Source of the DNA: Megascapheus bottae
Lineage: Eukaryota > Chordata > Mammalia > Rodentia > Geomyidae
Direction of reading: 5' to 3'
Length of the DNA: 64,000 bases
Assembly: GCA_024803745.1 (NCBI GenBank)
Contig: JANJXV010000024.1
Location: forward strand, 21,551,927-21,615,926
The notes beneath the pieces are model-generated. The model made no database searches. It had not been told where the DNA came from and was given only the letters and a program-made list of their open reading frames with translations. Positions 1 to 10,590 of this stretch are shown in pieces. Position numbers and translations under genes: made by a program. Within the stretch, counting starts at the first letter, position 1. The number at the start of each line of letters is the position of its first letter.

Positions 1-699
1 AGTCCCTTATTCAATTATGTTTATATCTAATATTTATACAATAGAAATACTTTATTTTATAGGTTAGAATCCAAACAGTATTATTTAATTTGTTATTTAG
101 ATTCTTCAACCTTTTAATTTTGAGTTGCAAGAGATTGCTGTTTGAGTTTCCCTAAACTTTTAATATATTGAAATATAAAATGTCATCTGAGGTCATGATG
201 TCATAAAAAGTAGAATCCTTGTGAAGGAAATTAATGTCATAGAAAGAACTCCAGGGTCCTTCCATGCCCTTTATTTCATCACCTGACAAAACATCTACTA
301 GTGCTTAAACTTTGAAGTTCCATCCTCCAGAACTGCAATAAATAAATGTCCTTTTTTTTAAAGTTACCCAGTCTATAGAATTTTATTATAACAGCTTGAA
401 CCACCTAAGAAGTGGGCTTGTTTCATGTTGGGTTCTGTATCTGTCTGGTATGGGTAGAATTGAGCACTTTTGAAACCATACCCAGATGAAGTGGGACACA
501 TTTCATAGTAGCTCCAGAAGTCCATCTGGAGACCCTATTCCAATTGTTGTATTCATGTCCTTGATTGTACTTTGAGCTCATTTTTAAGCATCACTTCCTT
601 TCTTTAATGGTTTATTATTCTAGCTAGCAGTCTTACCAATTTTTAAAATTTGATATACTATTGAAGTCTACTGTGTACAGGAGATATTGGTATAGATCC

Positions 700-747
700 C
701 TTTCACGCTAGGCAAGCACTCTGCCACTAGGCCAAACTCCCAGCCCC
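700..747 (-). mobile_element. IDL-Geo SINE head fragment
   Basis: The plus strand reads gctaggcaagcactctgcca then ctaggccaaactcccagcccc. This is the reverse complement of the ID-like left end of the IDL-Geo SINE found many times in the window. Only about 48 bases remain. Confidence 0.7.
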
Positions 748-1152
748 GCTTTCACTTCTTTTGAATCTACTAATTGAAGAAGTTAGTTTGACTATAGTGT
801 TTCCCAAAATTTGAGATATGTCAATAACATATATCTTTCTGGTTTTGAATATTTTTCTATAAGTTACGAGGTAGTTTCAGAGGCTTTGTTAGACTTCAGT
901 CTGATAAACAATGAGTTTCTTCTTTTGAAAGTGATTAATATAAAATATCAACAAATCATGGTTGTGAATGTATCTGATAGTTTCTAAGTGATTATAATTA
1001 CCACTGTGTTCTTGGAAAAACAATTTCTTTGATCCTTAGCTAGTAGAAGTCTTCTCCAACTATCTTCCTAATCCTTTTAATGTGACCTAGTAATCTTTCC
1101 TTTGTGGTATGATAAGATTTTCTGTAGATTTTTTTCCCTAGACCTGGAGTCT

Positions 1153-1155
<3 letters not shown>

Positions 1156-1192
<37 letters not shown>
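1156..1192. repeat. (AC)n microsatellite
   Basis: About 18 uninterrupted AC dinucleotides, followed by a short TA-rich run. Confidence 0.95.
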
Positions 1193-1196
<4 letters not shown>

Positions 1197-1794
1197 TATA
1201 TACTTATATATATATATAAACACAGACATAATTGTCTATAGAATATTTCTATGTCATTATAAAATTAGCCCATGGCCCAGGACAAGAAAATCTCCATTTC
1301 TTCTCTATCCTCTCATTTTCTGAGCTCAGGTGTCGATTTACTTTACAATGCCTAAACATCCAAATGCCTATGGAAAAACAAACCTCCTTGTTAAATAGAA
1401 GCAGATGGCTTATTTTGTTTCTTGAAATGAGATATTATGAAGAAATAAGGCTCAGAGCACTATAAAATTCTCTCCTGGCATTATTCCTGAATCCCCTTCC
1501 AATCATCATATCCCCCCCCAAAAAACCCCCTAATTTACTATATCCCCTCACAAACTTTTCTTCATGCAAATTATGCAAGTATGAATATGTAATAATTTTA
1601 TTTTTTTCTTACAAAAGTTGACATCTTGGCAAAACTCACATTTCTCCTAGATACAGTATGATGACTGTATCTAGGAAAGTTTTTAATGACATAGAAAGCA
1701 TCTTTATACTTTTTAAGAGTTTGGTAATATACAGCAAATATCAGTTCCATAGTTATTTAAGAAGTCACCTTCAAATATCCATAGTGTATGTTAC

Positions 1795-1991
1795 TTTTTT
1801 TTTTTTTGCCAATCCTGGCTTGAACTCAGGGCCTGAGCACCATCCTTGGACTTTCTCAAGGCTAGAGCTCTACCACAAGAGCCACAGCATCATTTCTGTC
1901 TTTTTTCTATGTATGTGGTACCAAGGAATTGAACCTGGGTCCTCATGCATGCTAGGCAAGCACTCTACCATTAGGCAAAACTCCCAGCCAG
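1795..1991 (-). mobile_element. IDL-Geo SINE, full length
   Basis: Reading on the plus strand: poly-T, the Geo right half reversed (gccaatcctggcttgaactc, ctcaaggctagagctctacc), then the ID-like left half reversed (ctaggcaagcactctaccat). It is flanked by imperfect direct repeats, gtatgttacttt before and gtacattacttt after, as expected for a retrotransposed copy. Confidence 0.85.
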
Positions 1992-2593
1992 GGTACATTA
2001 CTTTGTATAACTATTTATGCAATGATGCAGAAGCAATGCCTGTCCTATCTCTAAGAAATCAGATGACAAAAACAAGAACTAAAATGGTAAAATACTGGCA
2101 CTAAAACACACATTAGAAGATCTCAGTGTAGGCATAGAAGAGAAATTGGCAAATAAAGTCTTTAAAAGAGAAAAAACAATGCATGAATGCATCTGGGAAA
2201 TACAGAAAGCGATACACAAAATGGAAGCAGGCAGACACTAAGCAACAGAGTATGTGGACTGAGAAAATAATGAGCAGTGTGAGAGAGGGCCCCATGGCAG
2301 AGCTGAAGAATATGAGGTGTAAGGATAGGGACCAGAGCCTATTTCTTCTTCTGTATTCTCTTTCTAATAGCATGAGAACATTTCCTTTGTCCCTTAGCTT
2401 CCAGAACTCAGCCTCATTGTCCTCCCAAATGTGGGCCTGGTATGATAATGTGAATAAGTAGAGAAGAAAATGCCTCTTCTAAGATCATTCTCCCAAACCT
2501 TGAGTAATCTACCAATTGAAGATACACCTGAATTAGCATGTATCTAGCCCTGAGTTTGCTAAGGAGTTGAGATTGTAGAGTAAGTCACTACTG

Positions 2594-2797
2594 AGCCAGG
2601 CCTGGTGGCTCACACATGTAATCTTAGTTACACAGGAGCTAAGATTTGAGGATTGTGGTTGAAACCAGCCTGGGCAGGAGATGTGACACTGTTATCTCCA
2701 ATTAACCACGAGAACACTGGAAGTGGAAGTGTGCTAGCCTTGAGCAAAAAAGCTCTAGGACAGTGCCCAGACCCTGAGTTCAAGCTTCAGGACCCAA
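2594..2797 (+). mobile_element. B1-like/Geo composite SINE
   Basis: The left part reads like a 7SL/B1 monomer (cctggtggctcacacatgta, ctgggcaggagatgtgacac). The right part is the Geo monomer (gctagccttgagcaaaaaag, cctgagttcaagcttcagga). It is diverged and somewhat shortened in the middle. Confidence 0.75.
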
Positions 2798-3241
2798 TCC
2801 CATCCCTAAACATGAATAAAAACCAATCCAGACTGTAGGAAAGAAGGGAGCATATGCACACATTATGTCAGTTTTCCATAATACATCCTACTTTTGCTGT
2901 TTACAGGTTTGAGTGCTCTAAAAAGCACACACATTTCATATATTTAGAATTGTCAAATTTAGTTTGCAAAATGCAGTGTAACTATCAAATTGTGCATGTT
3001 TTTATCCATTTAAATTACAAATTAAAGATCTAGAGTATACCCATTATACAGTCTTTATGTACCTAGGGTCTGTGTTCATCTGCAGGTACACAAATAGTGT
3101 AAAATGCTAACTTGGGAGTTGCATAACACTCCCTGGAACATCATTAATTATTGGATTATTAGAATCATCTTTTCAGATTTGAGTTAGCATTTGTCAGATT
3201 ACTTGTGTTCATTCATGGTAAGGATTTTCTGTGTGAGCAGG

Positions 3242-4197
3242 CTAATCCTTGAGAAGCTGATAGAGGTGTTTCATCCCACTTTGAAAGGCCTGTATGAATT
3301 TCTCATTCCAGAGAGTGAAGATGAAAGGATTCTGAAAAAGAGTCACCACTAAAACCAGCAGTGATGCTATCCTATTGTACTCTGCTATCTGTGTTTGCTT
3401 GGGTTTCACGTAGAGGAAGAAGCAGCTGCCATAGCCAGTCACAACAAAAGTGAAGTGGGAGGCACAGGTGGAGAAGGCTTTCTTCCAGCCAAAGCCTGAG
3501 GGGATCTTGAGGATGGTGGAGATGATGTAGGTGTGGGAGACGATGGTAGGGATCAAAGAACCAATAATACAAAAACAGCCATTAGGAAAAGGATAAGCTC
3601 TGTGAAAAGGGTGTCATCACAGGAGAGTTTGAGCAGTTGTCCATGGTCACAGTAAAAATGGTCTATTAGATTTGATTTGCAGAAAGTGAATTGAAAGGTG
3701 GCGTAGACAAACCAGATTTCAGAAAGGAACCCAAACACCCATGCCACAATTACCATGCAGATGCAGGAGTGGCTGCTCATGATGGTCTCATACCTTAAAG
3801 GGATACAGACAGCCACGGAATGGTCCACCGCCATCATACCTATTAATACCAACTGTGAGCTTCCCAGGGCCAGGTACAAATAGAGCTGTGCACAGCATGA
3901 AGCCACGAACATCAGCTGCATCCTGGGGAGGAGCAGCCCCTGGACCATGAAGGGGACAGCAGTGGAGGTCAGCAGGACCTTCAAGACAGAAAGGTGGCTG
4001 AGGAGGAAGTACAGGGAGACTGCAGCTGCTTACTGGCACAAATGTGCTGCTGCTGATCCTGTTTCCTGCTGTGGTCACTGAGCAGCCAAGAAGAAGGTGG
4101 CAAAGAGAACATGGTGCAGATCCTTGGAGCCAGGGAAGCCCAGGAGTAGAAATTCTGTGGTGCTAGTGTAATTCTGTACCCTTGGGTTCTGAGCAGC
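3242..4197 (-). pseudogene. OR9A-family olfactory receptor pseudogene
   Basis: This was an intronless seven-helix odorant receptor. The longest intact block (about 3556-4000) covers TM2 to TM5 and includes CIPLRYETIMS, WVFGFLSEIW, ATFQFTFCKS and DHFYCDHGQLLKLSC, which match human OR9A2 closely. The C-terminal block (3242-3556) has KAFSTCASHF, GYGSCFFLYVKPKQTQ and NPFIFTLWNE, ending HLYQLLKD and a stop. An N-terminal piece near 4090-4175 reads NYTSTTEFLLLGF then HHVLFATFFLAA and hits TGA. Damage seen: no ATG in frame at the start, since a stop lies just upstream of the first recognisable residues; several small indels between TM1 and TM2 (about 4030-4090); a one-base loss near 3568 between TM5 and the third cytoplasmic loop; and the DRY motif changed to DHS. 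It cannot make a working receptor. OR9A relatives sit beside CLEC5A in human, which supports orthology. Confidence 0.9.
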
Positions 4198-4331
4198 TCT
4201 TCCTTATGTAGCCTAGTGGACAAAAGAGGAATGAGGATATTAAGATAGGCTCATCTTAGGGAAGTATGAGACTCTTGTATTTGTGGCAAATCAGATGGAG
4301 TGAAAAACACTTTGTCTAGTAAAAGAAGTCA

Positions 4332-4412
4332 GATATGGATAGGATTGTGCCTAATGGTAGAGTGTCTGTATAGCTTGCAGGAAGCTCTGGTTTGATTCCT
4401 CCCATCTGGGCC
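4332..4412 (+). mobile_element. ID-like SINE fragment
   Basis: The segment with taatggtagagtgtctgtat and tggtttgattcctcccatct resembles the tRNA-Ala-derived ID monomer with its A and B box regions. It is diverged and has no Geo half attached. Confidence 0.5.
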
Positions 4413-5139
4413 CAAATGCAACATGTTCTGTTTTCAGGAATGCCAAAGCCCTACATATAGCATGAGCTAAGTCACTAAATGTGAACACCCTGCACACAAA
4501 CGGTCATGATCTCAATCCAGTCCAACAACAGGTTTGGGAAGTCTTCTCAGAACCAGCTCCTGTTGCAACCATGCTTTCCTCCAAATGAAATTGGAAATTA
4601 CAGGTTCATCTGTCACTAATACAGAAGAGAACCAAGGACTTAAGTCCTTTAGTGTTTCTGGATTTGTTTCTCACTTCCTGCGGCTATTTCTTTGAATGTT
4701 ATAGCTAAGGGAAACTTGCTCATTATTGTGCCTCAAAGAACATACATAGTCTTCCCTCTCTAACACCTCTGTAAGATCTCTTTACATTTATCACCTGAAA
4801 TTAACTGTTTCTTCAACAAAAATTAAATGCTTACTTTTTTCTGTTAATGTTTTTCTTTTCTGTCACTGGTATCTACATGGTTTATAGTGGTTACATTTAG
4901 TATGTTAGAATAGTCTACCATCTAGCCATAAAAATACTGTAGAAGTTATATGTTATATATGTGGTTGACAAACCACATGTTATCAGAGCATGCATTTGTT
5001 GCAGTGAGACTAAAGTAGGTGTAAGAGGTTCTGTACATTACCTCCTGAGTTTTAGCAGAACTTAAAGGACTAAAATTTACATTCCTCTGATTATTTCATA
5101 AAATGGAAAGGAAAAGAGTACTTGCAAACTAATTTGAGG

Positions 5140-5378
5140 TCAAAACTATAGGGAACATACAGAAGAGAAAATGCTAGACTGGTGAAAATAGATACAAAAA
5201 TTCTCAATGAAATACTTGCAAACAAAATTCAGCAGTGTGTTAAAATGTTCATATAATATAGTCACACCAATCACATTAGTTCTATTGCAGAGATGCAAGG
5301 ATGGATCAATTTATGCAAATCAAGATATGTAATCCACTATATAAATAGAATCAGGGATTAAAGTTACATCATCATCTC

Positions 5379-5380
<2 letters not shown>
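5140..5380 (+). mobile_element. LINE-1 ORF2 fragment
   Basis: The sequence gatacaaaaattctcaatga ... cagagatgcaaggatggatc ... ccactatataaatagaatca matches the reverse-transcriptase region of mammalian L1 ORF2, including the segment around the 'gatgcaaggatgg' motif. It is interrupted by many changes and is not coding. Confidence 0.8.
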
Positions 5381-5423
<43 letters not shown>

Positions 5424-5457
5424 TTGTGTGTCTGTGTATGTGTGTGTCTGTGTATGG
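5381..5457. repeat. (TG)n microsatellite, imperfect
   Basis: A TG run of about 20 units followed by interrupted TG/TC/TA variants. Confidence 0.95.
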
Positions 5458-5530
5458 GACTAGCATTTGAATTCAGGGCTTCACACTTATAGGCTGGCAC
5501 TCTACTCTTGAGCCATGCCTCTACTCCAAT
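5458..5530 (-). mobile_element. SINE fragment
   Basis: Contains tttgaattcagggcttcaca and ggcactctactcttgagcca, the reversed Geo/ID type sequence typical of old SINEs in this window. It separates two parts of an L1 fragment. Confidence 0.5.
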
Positions 5531-5533
5531 CAT

Positions 5534-5722
5534 CTCACTATATATGGAATGATTACTTGGCAAAATTATATCAAATAACAAGCCCCAAAGAAACTGGGAC
5601 TAATAAATGCCATATACCACTATCAGTCTACTTAGTAGGAAACAACTGAAAGCATCTCTTCTAAAACCAGGAGAAAAAATAGGGTCATTAACTTTCACTT
5701 GTCTTATTAAATATAGTTCTTA
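5534..5722 (+). mobile_element. LINE-1 ORF2 fragment (continuation)
   Basis: Text around ctgaaagcatctcttctaaa, accaggagaaaaaatagggt and acttgtcttattaaatatag matches the L1 ORF2 stretch that follows the 5140-5380 piece. The two are one element split by later insertions. Confidence 0.7.
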
Positions 5723-5723
5723 G

Positions 5724-5946
5724 CTGATGCTGGGTGGCTCTTGCATATAATCCTAGCTACTCAGGAGGCTGAGATCTGAGGATCATGGTTCAAAACCAGC
5801 CTGGGCACTAAAGTCAATGAGACTTATCTCTAATTAGCCACCAGAAAACTGGAAGTGGTGCTGTGGCTCAGGGTTAGGGTGGTAGCCTTGAGCTGAAGAG
5901 CTCAGGGACAGTGCTCCAGGCCAAAATTCAAGTCTATGACCGACAA
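5724..5946 (+). mobile_element. B1-like/Geo composite SINE
   Basis: The left half (taatcctagctactcaggag, gctgagatctgaggatcatg, ccagcctgggcactaaagtc) is B1/7SL-like. The right half (ctggaagtggtgctgtggct, gtagccttgagctgaagagc, ttcaagtctatgaccgaca) is the Geo monomer, with an A-rich tail. It is inserted in L1 sequence. Confidence 0.85.
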
Positions 5947-6400
5947 AAAAATGAATAAATAAAATAAAAAATAAAAGAAATATAATGCTTGAGACTTTAG
6001 CTATAGTAGTAGGCAAAGATAAAGAACTAAGAGTCACAACAGAAATGAAATCGAATTATCCCCATTTGCCCACTACCTGTTCCCCAGTACCTATTGCACA
6101 CTATATATTTGAACACTACATATTTGCATGGTATAAAAATTTGAACTATCCTTATTTGCACACTACATATTGCAAACCTTAAAGTTTCCACTAGATAACT
6201 CTTCAAAGCTGACACTTTCAGCAAATAGCACAACACAAAAGCAGTATACAAAACTCAGTAGCCTTTCTATACACCAACAAGAAACGGGATGAAAAATAAA
6301 TGAAGAAAACAATCCCATTCAGAATAACCTCAAAACATACCTAGGAAGTAAACCTAACTGGAGAGGTGAAGTAGTTCAACAATAAAAAATATAAAAGTTA
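5947..6400 (+). mobile_element. LINE-1 ORF2 fragment (continuation)
   Basis: Sequence with agcctttctatacaccaaca, agaaaacaatcccattcaga and cataccta​ggaagtaaacc corresponds to the L1 ORF2 region after the reverse-transcriptase core. It continues the L1 pieces before the SINE. Stops in all frames. Confidence 0.75.
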
Positions 6401-6401
6401 A

Positions 6402-6695
6402 TGGGTTTTTTTTTTGGTGGTACCAGAATTTGAACTCAAGACTTCATGCTTTTTACACAGGCTCACTGACACTTAGGTATACTGTTCTTGTGTCCTGTCC
6501 AGGCACACCCCTGGACCATTATCTGATTTTAGGCTCCCCATAATTGCTGATTTCTCATGTATATACCATTCTATCCAGTTTTTCTCAGTAAAGATAGAGT
6601 CATGCAGATTTTTCTGTCTGTGCTGACTTGGTTTTCCCAGTTTCATCCTCTCAAGAAACTAGAATTACAGGAGTGAGCGTTTAGCATCTAGCTTG
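6402..6695 (-). mobile_element. Old SINE-like segment
   Basis: Begins with poly-T and ggtaccagaatttgaactca and ends with aattacaggagtgagcgttt, the layout of a reversed SINE. The middle is not like the other SINEs, so it may be a composite of two insertions. Confidence 0.4.
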
Positions 6696-6790
6696 AGAAC
6701 TATAAAAGTTTGAAGAAATTAGGCAAAGAAGATACTTAAAGATGGAAAGTCTTAATAGACATAACCAGAAATTGGCTTTTTTTTTTAACA
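6696..6790 (+). mobile_element. LINE-1 fragment
   Basis: The run tgaagaaattaggcaaagaa and gatggaaagtcttaatagac resembles the L1 ORF2 segment that follows the piece ending near 6400. Confidence 0.5.
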
Positions 6791-6894
6791 TTTTACTATA
6801 GTCAGAATGCTAATATTACAGAAAAAAGAATATTGAAAGATGCAAAAAATTTTCCCACTTTATGTACAAAGCCAACAAAAGAACAATTACAAAT

Positions 6895-7386
6895 TTATTA
6901 CAGCAGACATCTGAGCAAAAATGTTAAAATCAAGAAAGCATGGAATGATATGTTTTAATTCTGAAGTTAAATTACAGTCAATCAAGTGTAGTGTATACAG
7001 CACTCTTTAAAATCAATTAAGAAATAACGATATTTCAGAGTAAGTGCAAACTATAGCAATGCAAGATCACTAAACCAGCATGTAGAAGATGCTTAAACGA
7101 ATCCTAGGCACAGAAGAAAGACAATTAAAAATGTGAGAGGTGAAGCAAGTTTAAATTCAAGGGGTGGGGCAGGGAATGGATCCACAAATGAGAAGGAAAG
7201 AGCAAAAAAAAAAAAAAAGTCCAATTCAGTAAGCAAGGGAACTCCTAAGAGAAACAAGACAGAAAGAAACAAAAATCAACCAGAAAAAATTGCCAGAATC
7301 AGCAAACACTTCACAACAGCTCTAAATACAAATAGTCTTAAGTTGCCAACCAAAAACAGATTAGATGGTTGGCTTAAAAAGATCTA
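6895..7386 (+). mobile_element. LINE-1 fragment, ORF2 5' part
   Basis: The text ccagaatcagcaaacacttc, tctaaatacaaatagtctta and cagattagatggttggctta matches sequence near the start of L1 ORF2. Because this part lies 5' in the element but to the right of the 5140-6790 pieces, it should be a second L1 copy. An IDL-Geo SINE interrupts it at 7387. Confidence 0.6.
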
Positions 7387-7591
7387 GGGGCCGGGAGTTT
7401 GGCTTAGTGGTAAAGTGCTTGCTTAGCATGCATGAAGACTGGGTTCGATTCTTCGGCACCACATATACATAGTAAAAGCCAGAAATGGTGTTGTGGCTCA
7501 AGTGGTAGAGCTCTAGCCTTGAGAAAGCCCAAGGACAGTGCTTAGGCCCTGAGTTCAAGGCCCAGGACTGGCAAAAAAAATTTTTTTAAAT
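7387..7591 (+). mobile_element. IDL-Geo SINE, full length
   Basis: Starts ggggccgggagtttggctta, runs through the ID-like half (gcttgcttagcatgcatgaa, gggttcgattcttcggcacc) and the Geo half (ggctcaagtggtagagctct, gttcaaggcccaggactggc), and ends in an A-rich tail. The host L1 resumes after it; gatcta is repeated on both sides (7381-7386 and 7592-7597). Confidence 0.9.
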
Positions 7592-7680
7592 GATCTAATT
7601 ATTAGTATTCTTCAAGAGACATACCTCATTGGCAAGGACACACACACAGACTAAAAGTGCAAGTTAGAGTGACAGAATCT
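7592..7680 (+). mobile_element. LINE-1 fragment (continuation)
   Basis: cttcaagagacatacctcat and acacacagactaaaagtgca continue the L1 ORF2 sequence broken by the SINE at 7387-7591. Confidence 0.55.
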
Positions 7681-10436
7681 AATGTTTTGTTAAAATATTA
7701 TTCTGATTGTGGGGAATGCAGTCTACTAAAGGACCAGAGAGGGAAGAAGAAAGCATTTAGGAGATGGGAACAGCTAGCTTTTTCTATATAAGAAATAACC
7801 ACAAAACTCTGGTGGTAAACAGCAATAAACTTTTACTTTTGCGCAGTAGAGTCCCTGCCAATGTAGTCTAGGCTCTGCTGTGGCTCTGCTGATAGCAGAT
7901 TGTTCTATTAATTAATGTGACTTGGATGGCCTACCTGGGCCCATATGGGCCCAATGTGACCTCTAGGTTTTGCTGGATAAGCCCACAGATGTTTGGAAGG
8001 ACTCCTTCTGACTTGGGTTGATTTTTATTTCCACATTATAAATGAATGAACAAGTTTTCAGAAATGAAGTGGCTTGCCTGCACTCAGCTTCTAACCAACT
8101 GACGAAATCTTGGATTGAATACCTTAACTTTAAGGCCTCTTCAAATGGATTTGCCTGATGTTCCTTTTGCCATTGAGCTACATAAAGGGATCTCATTCAA
8201 CATGTACAAAATTTTGTGAGCTGGTTATCACTGCTTTATTTTACAAGAAAGAAACTAAGTCACCATAAAGTATATGAAATCTATACAGTTTCACACAATA
8301 TACTAGAAACAAACTCAAACTGTAAAACAATGATTTACTAAAATCCAGTTTTTAAAACAAATTCTGCCTAATAAAGGACATATGTGCCTACCTTTTTAAG
8401 CATCAGAGCTACTTCCTGGTTAGTGGCTTTATACTTTTGTTCACACATGCCTTCAATTCTCTTCACCCTCACCGAAACCCAACTGACTTCTTTTAGAATT
8501 GTACACAGGTATCTTTTTAGCTCATAGGAAAGAAATTTGGGCTTTGACCACAGGAATTCCTAGATGTTCACATTTCCTGACCTCAAGCATCTGCAATTAT
8601 TCTGTCCTAAGACAAGAAGTGTGGTAAATGCAGTTCTCTTTTATTGAAAGATGTTATTCCCTTTCTGTTATCTGAGTTTGAATTTGATGATTCTTTTCTT
8701 CACCACAGGTAACACTTCTCCCCATTCTTTAATTCTGGCTAATAACATGATTGCTAATAACATGAAAGAAATTATATTTCTACATAGTATTAACCTAATT
8801 TCAATATCTCCCTCCCTCCTAAACAATTCTTCCTGGTAAATTCCTTCAAGCCAGTTCTAACACTAGTACATTATCTCATTTTTAAAATGTAAGTAGCCTT
8901 GCTAATGAACTAAAAAATTTGTAAATCTTAGCAATATAAAGAAGGAATTTAGTGTTGTAATAAAAGATACAATTCACAACATTCTATTTTGACTAATGAT
9001 AAACATGATCAATAATGTGTTTTATAACAGTATATTGATATTAAAGGCAAATGGGAACTGTATTTGCTTTAATGACTAAGTTTTATGTAGCCTTATCTAT
9101 AGTATAAGTCTTGCTCCTCAAAAAAAACCAATGCATCTTCTTTTCTCTTCTAAGATATGTATGTTGTTTGTCTTTTCCTTTGGATACAGATAATAGCCAA
9201 GGGGTCTGAGAGATTTCTATTTCTTTCTTAACTTTCTTTCAGTGTTCTAAATGAGCCCTTATTTGTTCTTATAACTTCTATTTCCTGGTATCCTCTTTCT
9301 TCTCTATGCCCGCTCCTTGCTTCCATTCTACATTTCCTTCTATGGCCCTTCTTATTCTTTGCATTTCACTCTGTTCAACCAGTGGTACTGGAACTAACAT
9401 GATGTCAATCAGTGTACATCTTTTTGAGGTCAGGGGATATATACCTGCTGTCTAAATCTCTCTAGAATGGAATAGTGGAATATGCTGTAATACTGAGGCC
9501 CAAAACTTAAATTCTTAAAGTATATTCAACTAAGAGGGTTTGGAAATAAACTGCAAGGGAAAGGGAATTTGTTTACCCAAATTCCAGGGATAAGGAGGTA
9601 CACATGCTATCATAGAATTTCATACCAGGACAAGATTTATAGCTTTACTGTATTTTCAGGGAAGTGCTAAAGAATAGAGATCTAGTTTTTTAGCCCTCCC
9701 ACCTTGGAGTGATGATTTTTTTCCCCTCAAGGTATCACTGAGCAGATTTCTGTCCTTTCCAGGCCAACCCACCATTCCTACACCTAATGTTTTTCTTCTC
9801 CAAATTCAGCTATAGGAACCTTACCCCAAGTCTGCTCTCAACTGAGCATGACAGAGGCCTCCCTCTATAGAGCTTGCAGGGGAAGCATGTGAATAGGATC
9901 TTTTGGAAACAGAAATAGGGATCCCAGAAGCTGAGACCATTCATCTTTTACCCATGCCACCATCTAGATAGTTCTAGTATCGGTTCAGTCTCTGTAGTTT
10001 CTGTAGTATAGTCACAGGCTGTGAGGAGGAAACAAATTCTGTCAGCAGGCTAAACCCTGTTGGTCAGTGAGAAATGTTCAGCTCCGTAGACACAGACGTC
10101 ATTTCCACAGGCTTCATAAACATAGATGTGAGAAAACTAGCATCTAATTCCCTTATGGAGAATGAAGTTCGCTGCTTCAATTAGGCAAGGACCTTCACTA
10201 GTAAGCAGGTAACAGTCCCTAATTAATTGGACATGCTCTAAGGCTGCAGCCACAGGAAGTGTGATTTTGAGGAACAGCAGGCTCAGGGGTGCTTTCCTCG
10301 TTGTGGGTCAGTGAGTGTGTGTGTGGCAGGGGTGGTGGATTTGCTCTGAGGACTCATTAGGGAGCCCTGCCAGGAACCTGTGGAAGACGGGTACAGGAAT
10401 CTGATTCCTGGACTACTCTCAATTGCAACTTTTCTC

Positions 10437-10442
10437 TTTATT
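10437..10442 (-). promoter_or_regulatory. AATAAA, possible CLEC5A polyadenylation signal
   Basis: AATAAA on the minus strand begins about 36 bases after the CLEC5A stop codon. That is very close, and CLEC5A transcripts in other mammals have long 3' UTRs, so this may be a chance match. Confidence 0.25.
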
Positions 10443-10478
10443 ATATCAATTTTTTCTCTTTTTGCACAGCTGTGATCC

Positions 10479-10590
10479 TTAGGGTATCTTCTCACAGATC
10501 CAGCGATAGCTGATGTCACAATTTGCAGCATCAAATGCCTTTGTCAGGCCTATGGTGGCACAGTTGAAGTTCTCATTCTGGTTGGTCACA
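10479..10590 (-). CDS. CLEC5A: CLEC5A last coding exon
   Basis: Acceptor cttag precedes TGTGACC. The exon encodes VTNQNENFNCATIGLTKAF and DAANCDISYRWICEKIP, then TAA. It supplies the last three cysteines of the lectin fold and the NVT sequon. The C-terminus reads EKIP where human reads EKNAK. Confidence 0.93.

Larger units (their letters stand above)
1..3241. other. Intergenic, repeat-bearing, no gene seen
   Basis: No open reading frame here resembles a known protein. The stretch holds SINE pieces, one (AC)n tract and AT-rich unique sequence. The SINEs and the microsatellite are listed separately. Confidence 0.7.
4224..10478. other. Intergenic region between the OR relic and CLEC5A
   Basis: No gene seen. 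The first half is made largely of LINE-1 pieces in plus orientation, interrupted by SINEs and a TG tract. From about 7700 to 10400 I see mostly unique AT-rich sequence with no recognisable exon. Confidence 0.65.

Noticed and set aside
1658..2104. 148-codon frame
   Set aside because: It reads through an inserted IDL-Geo SINE.
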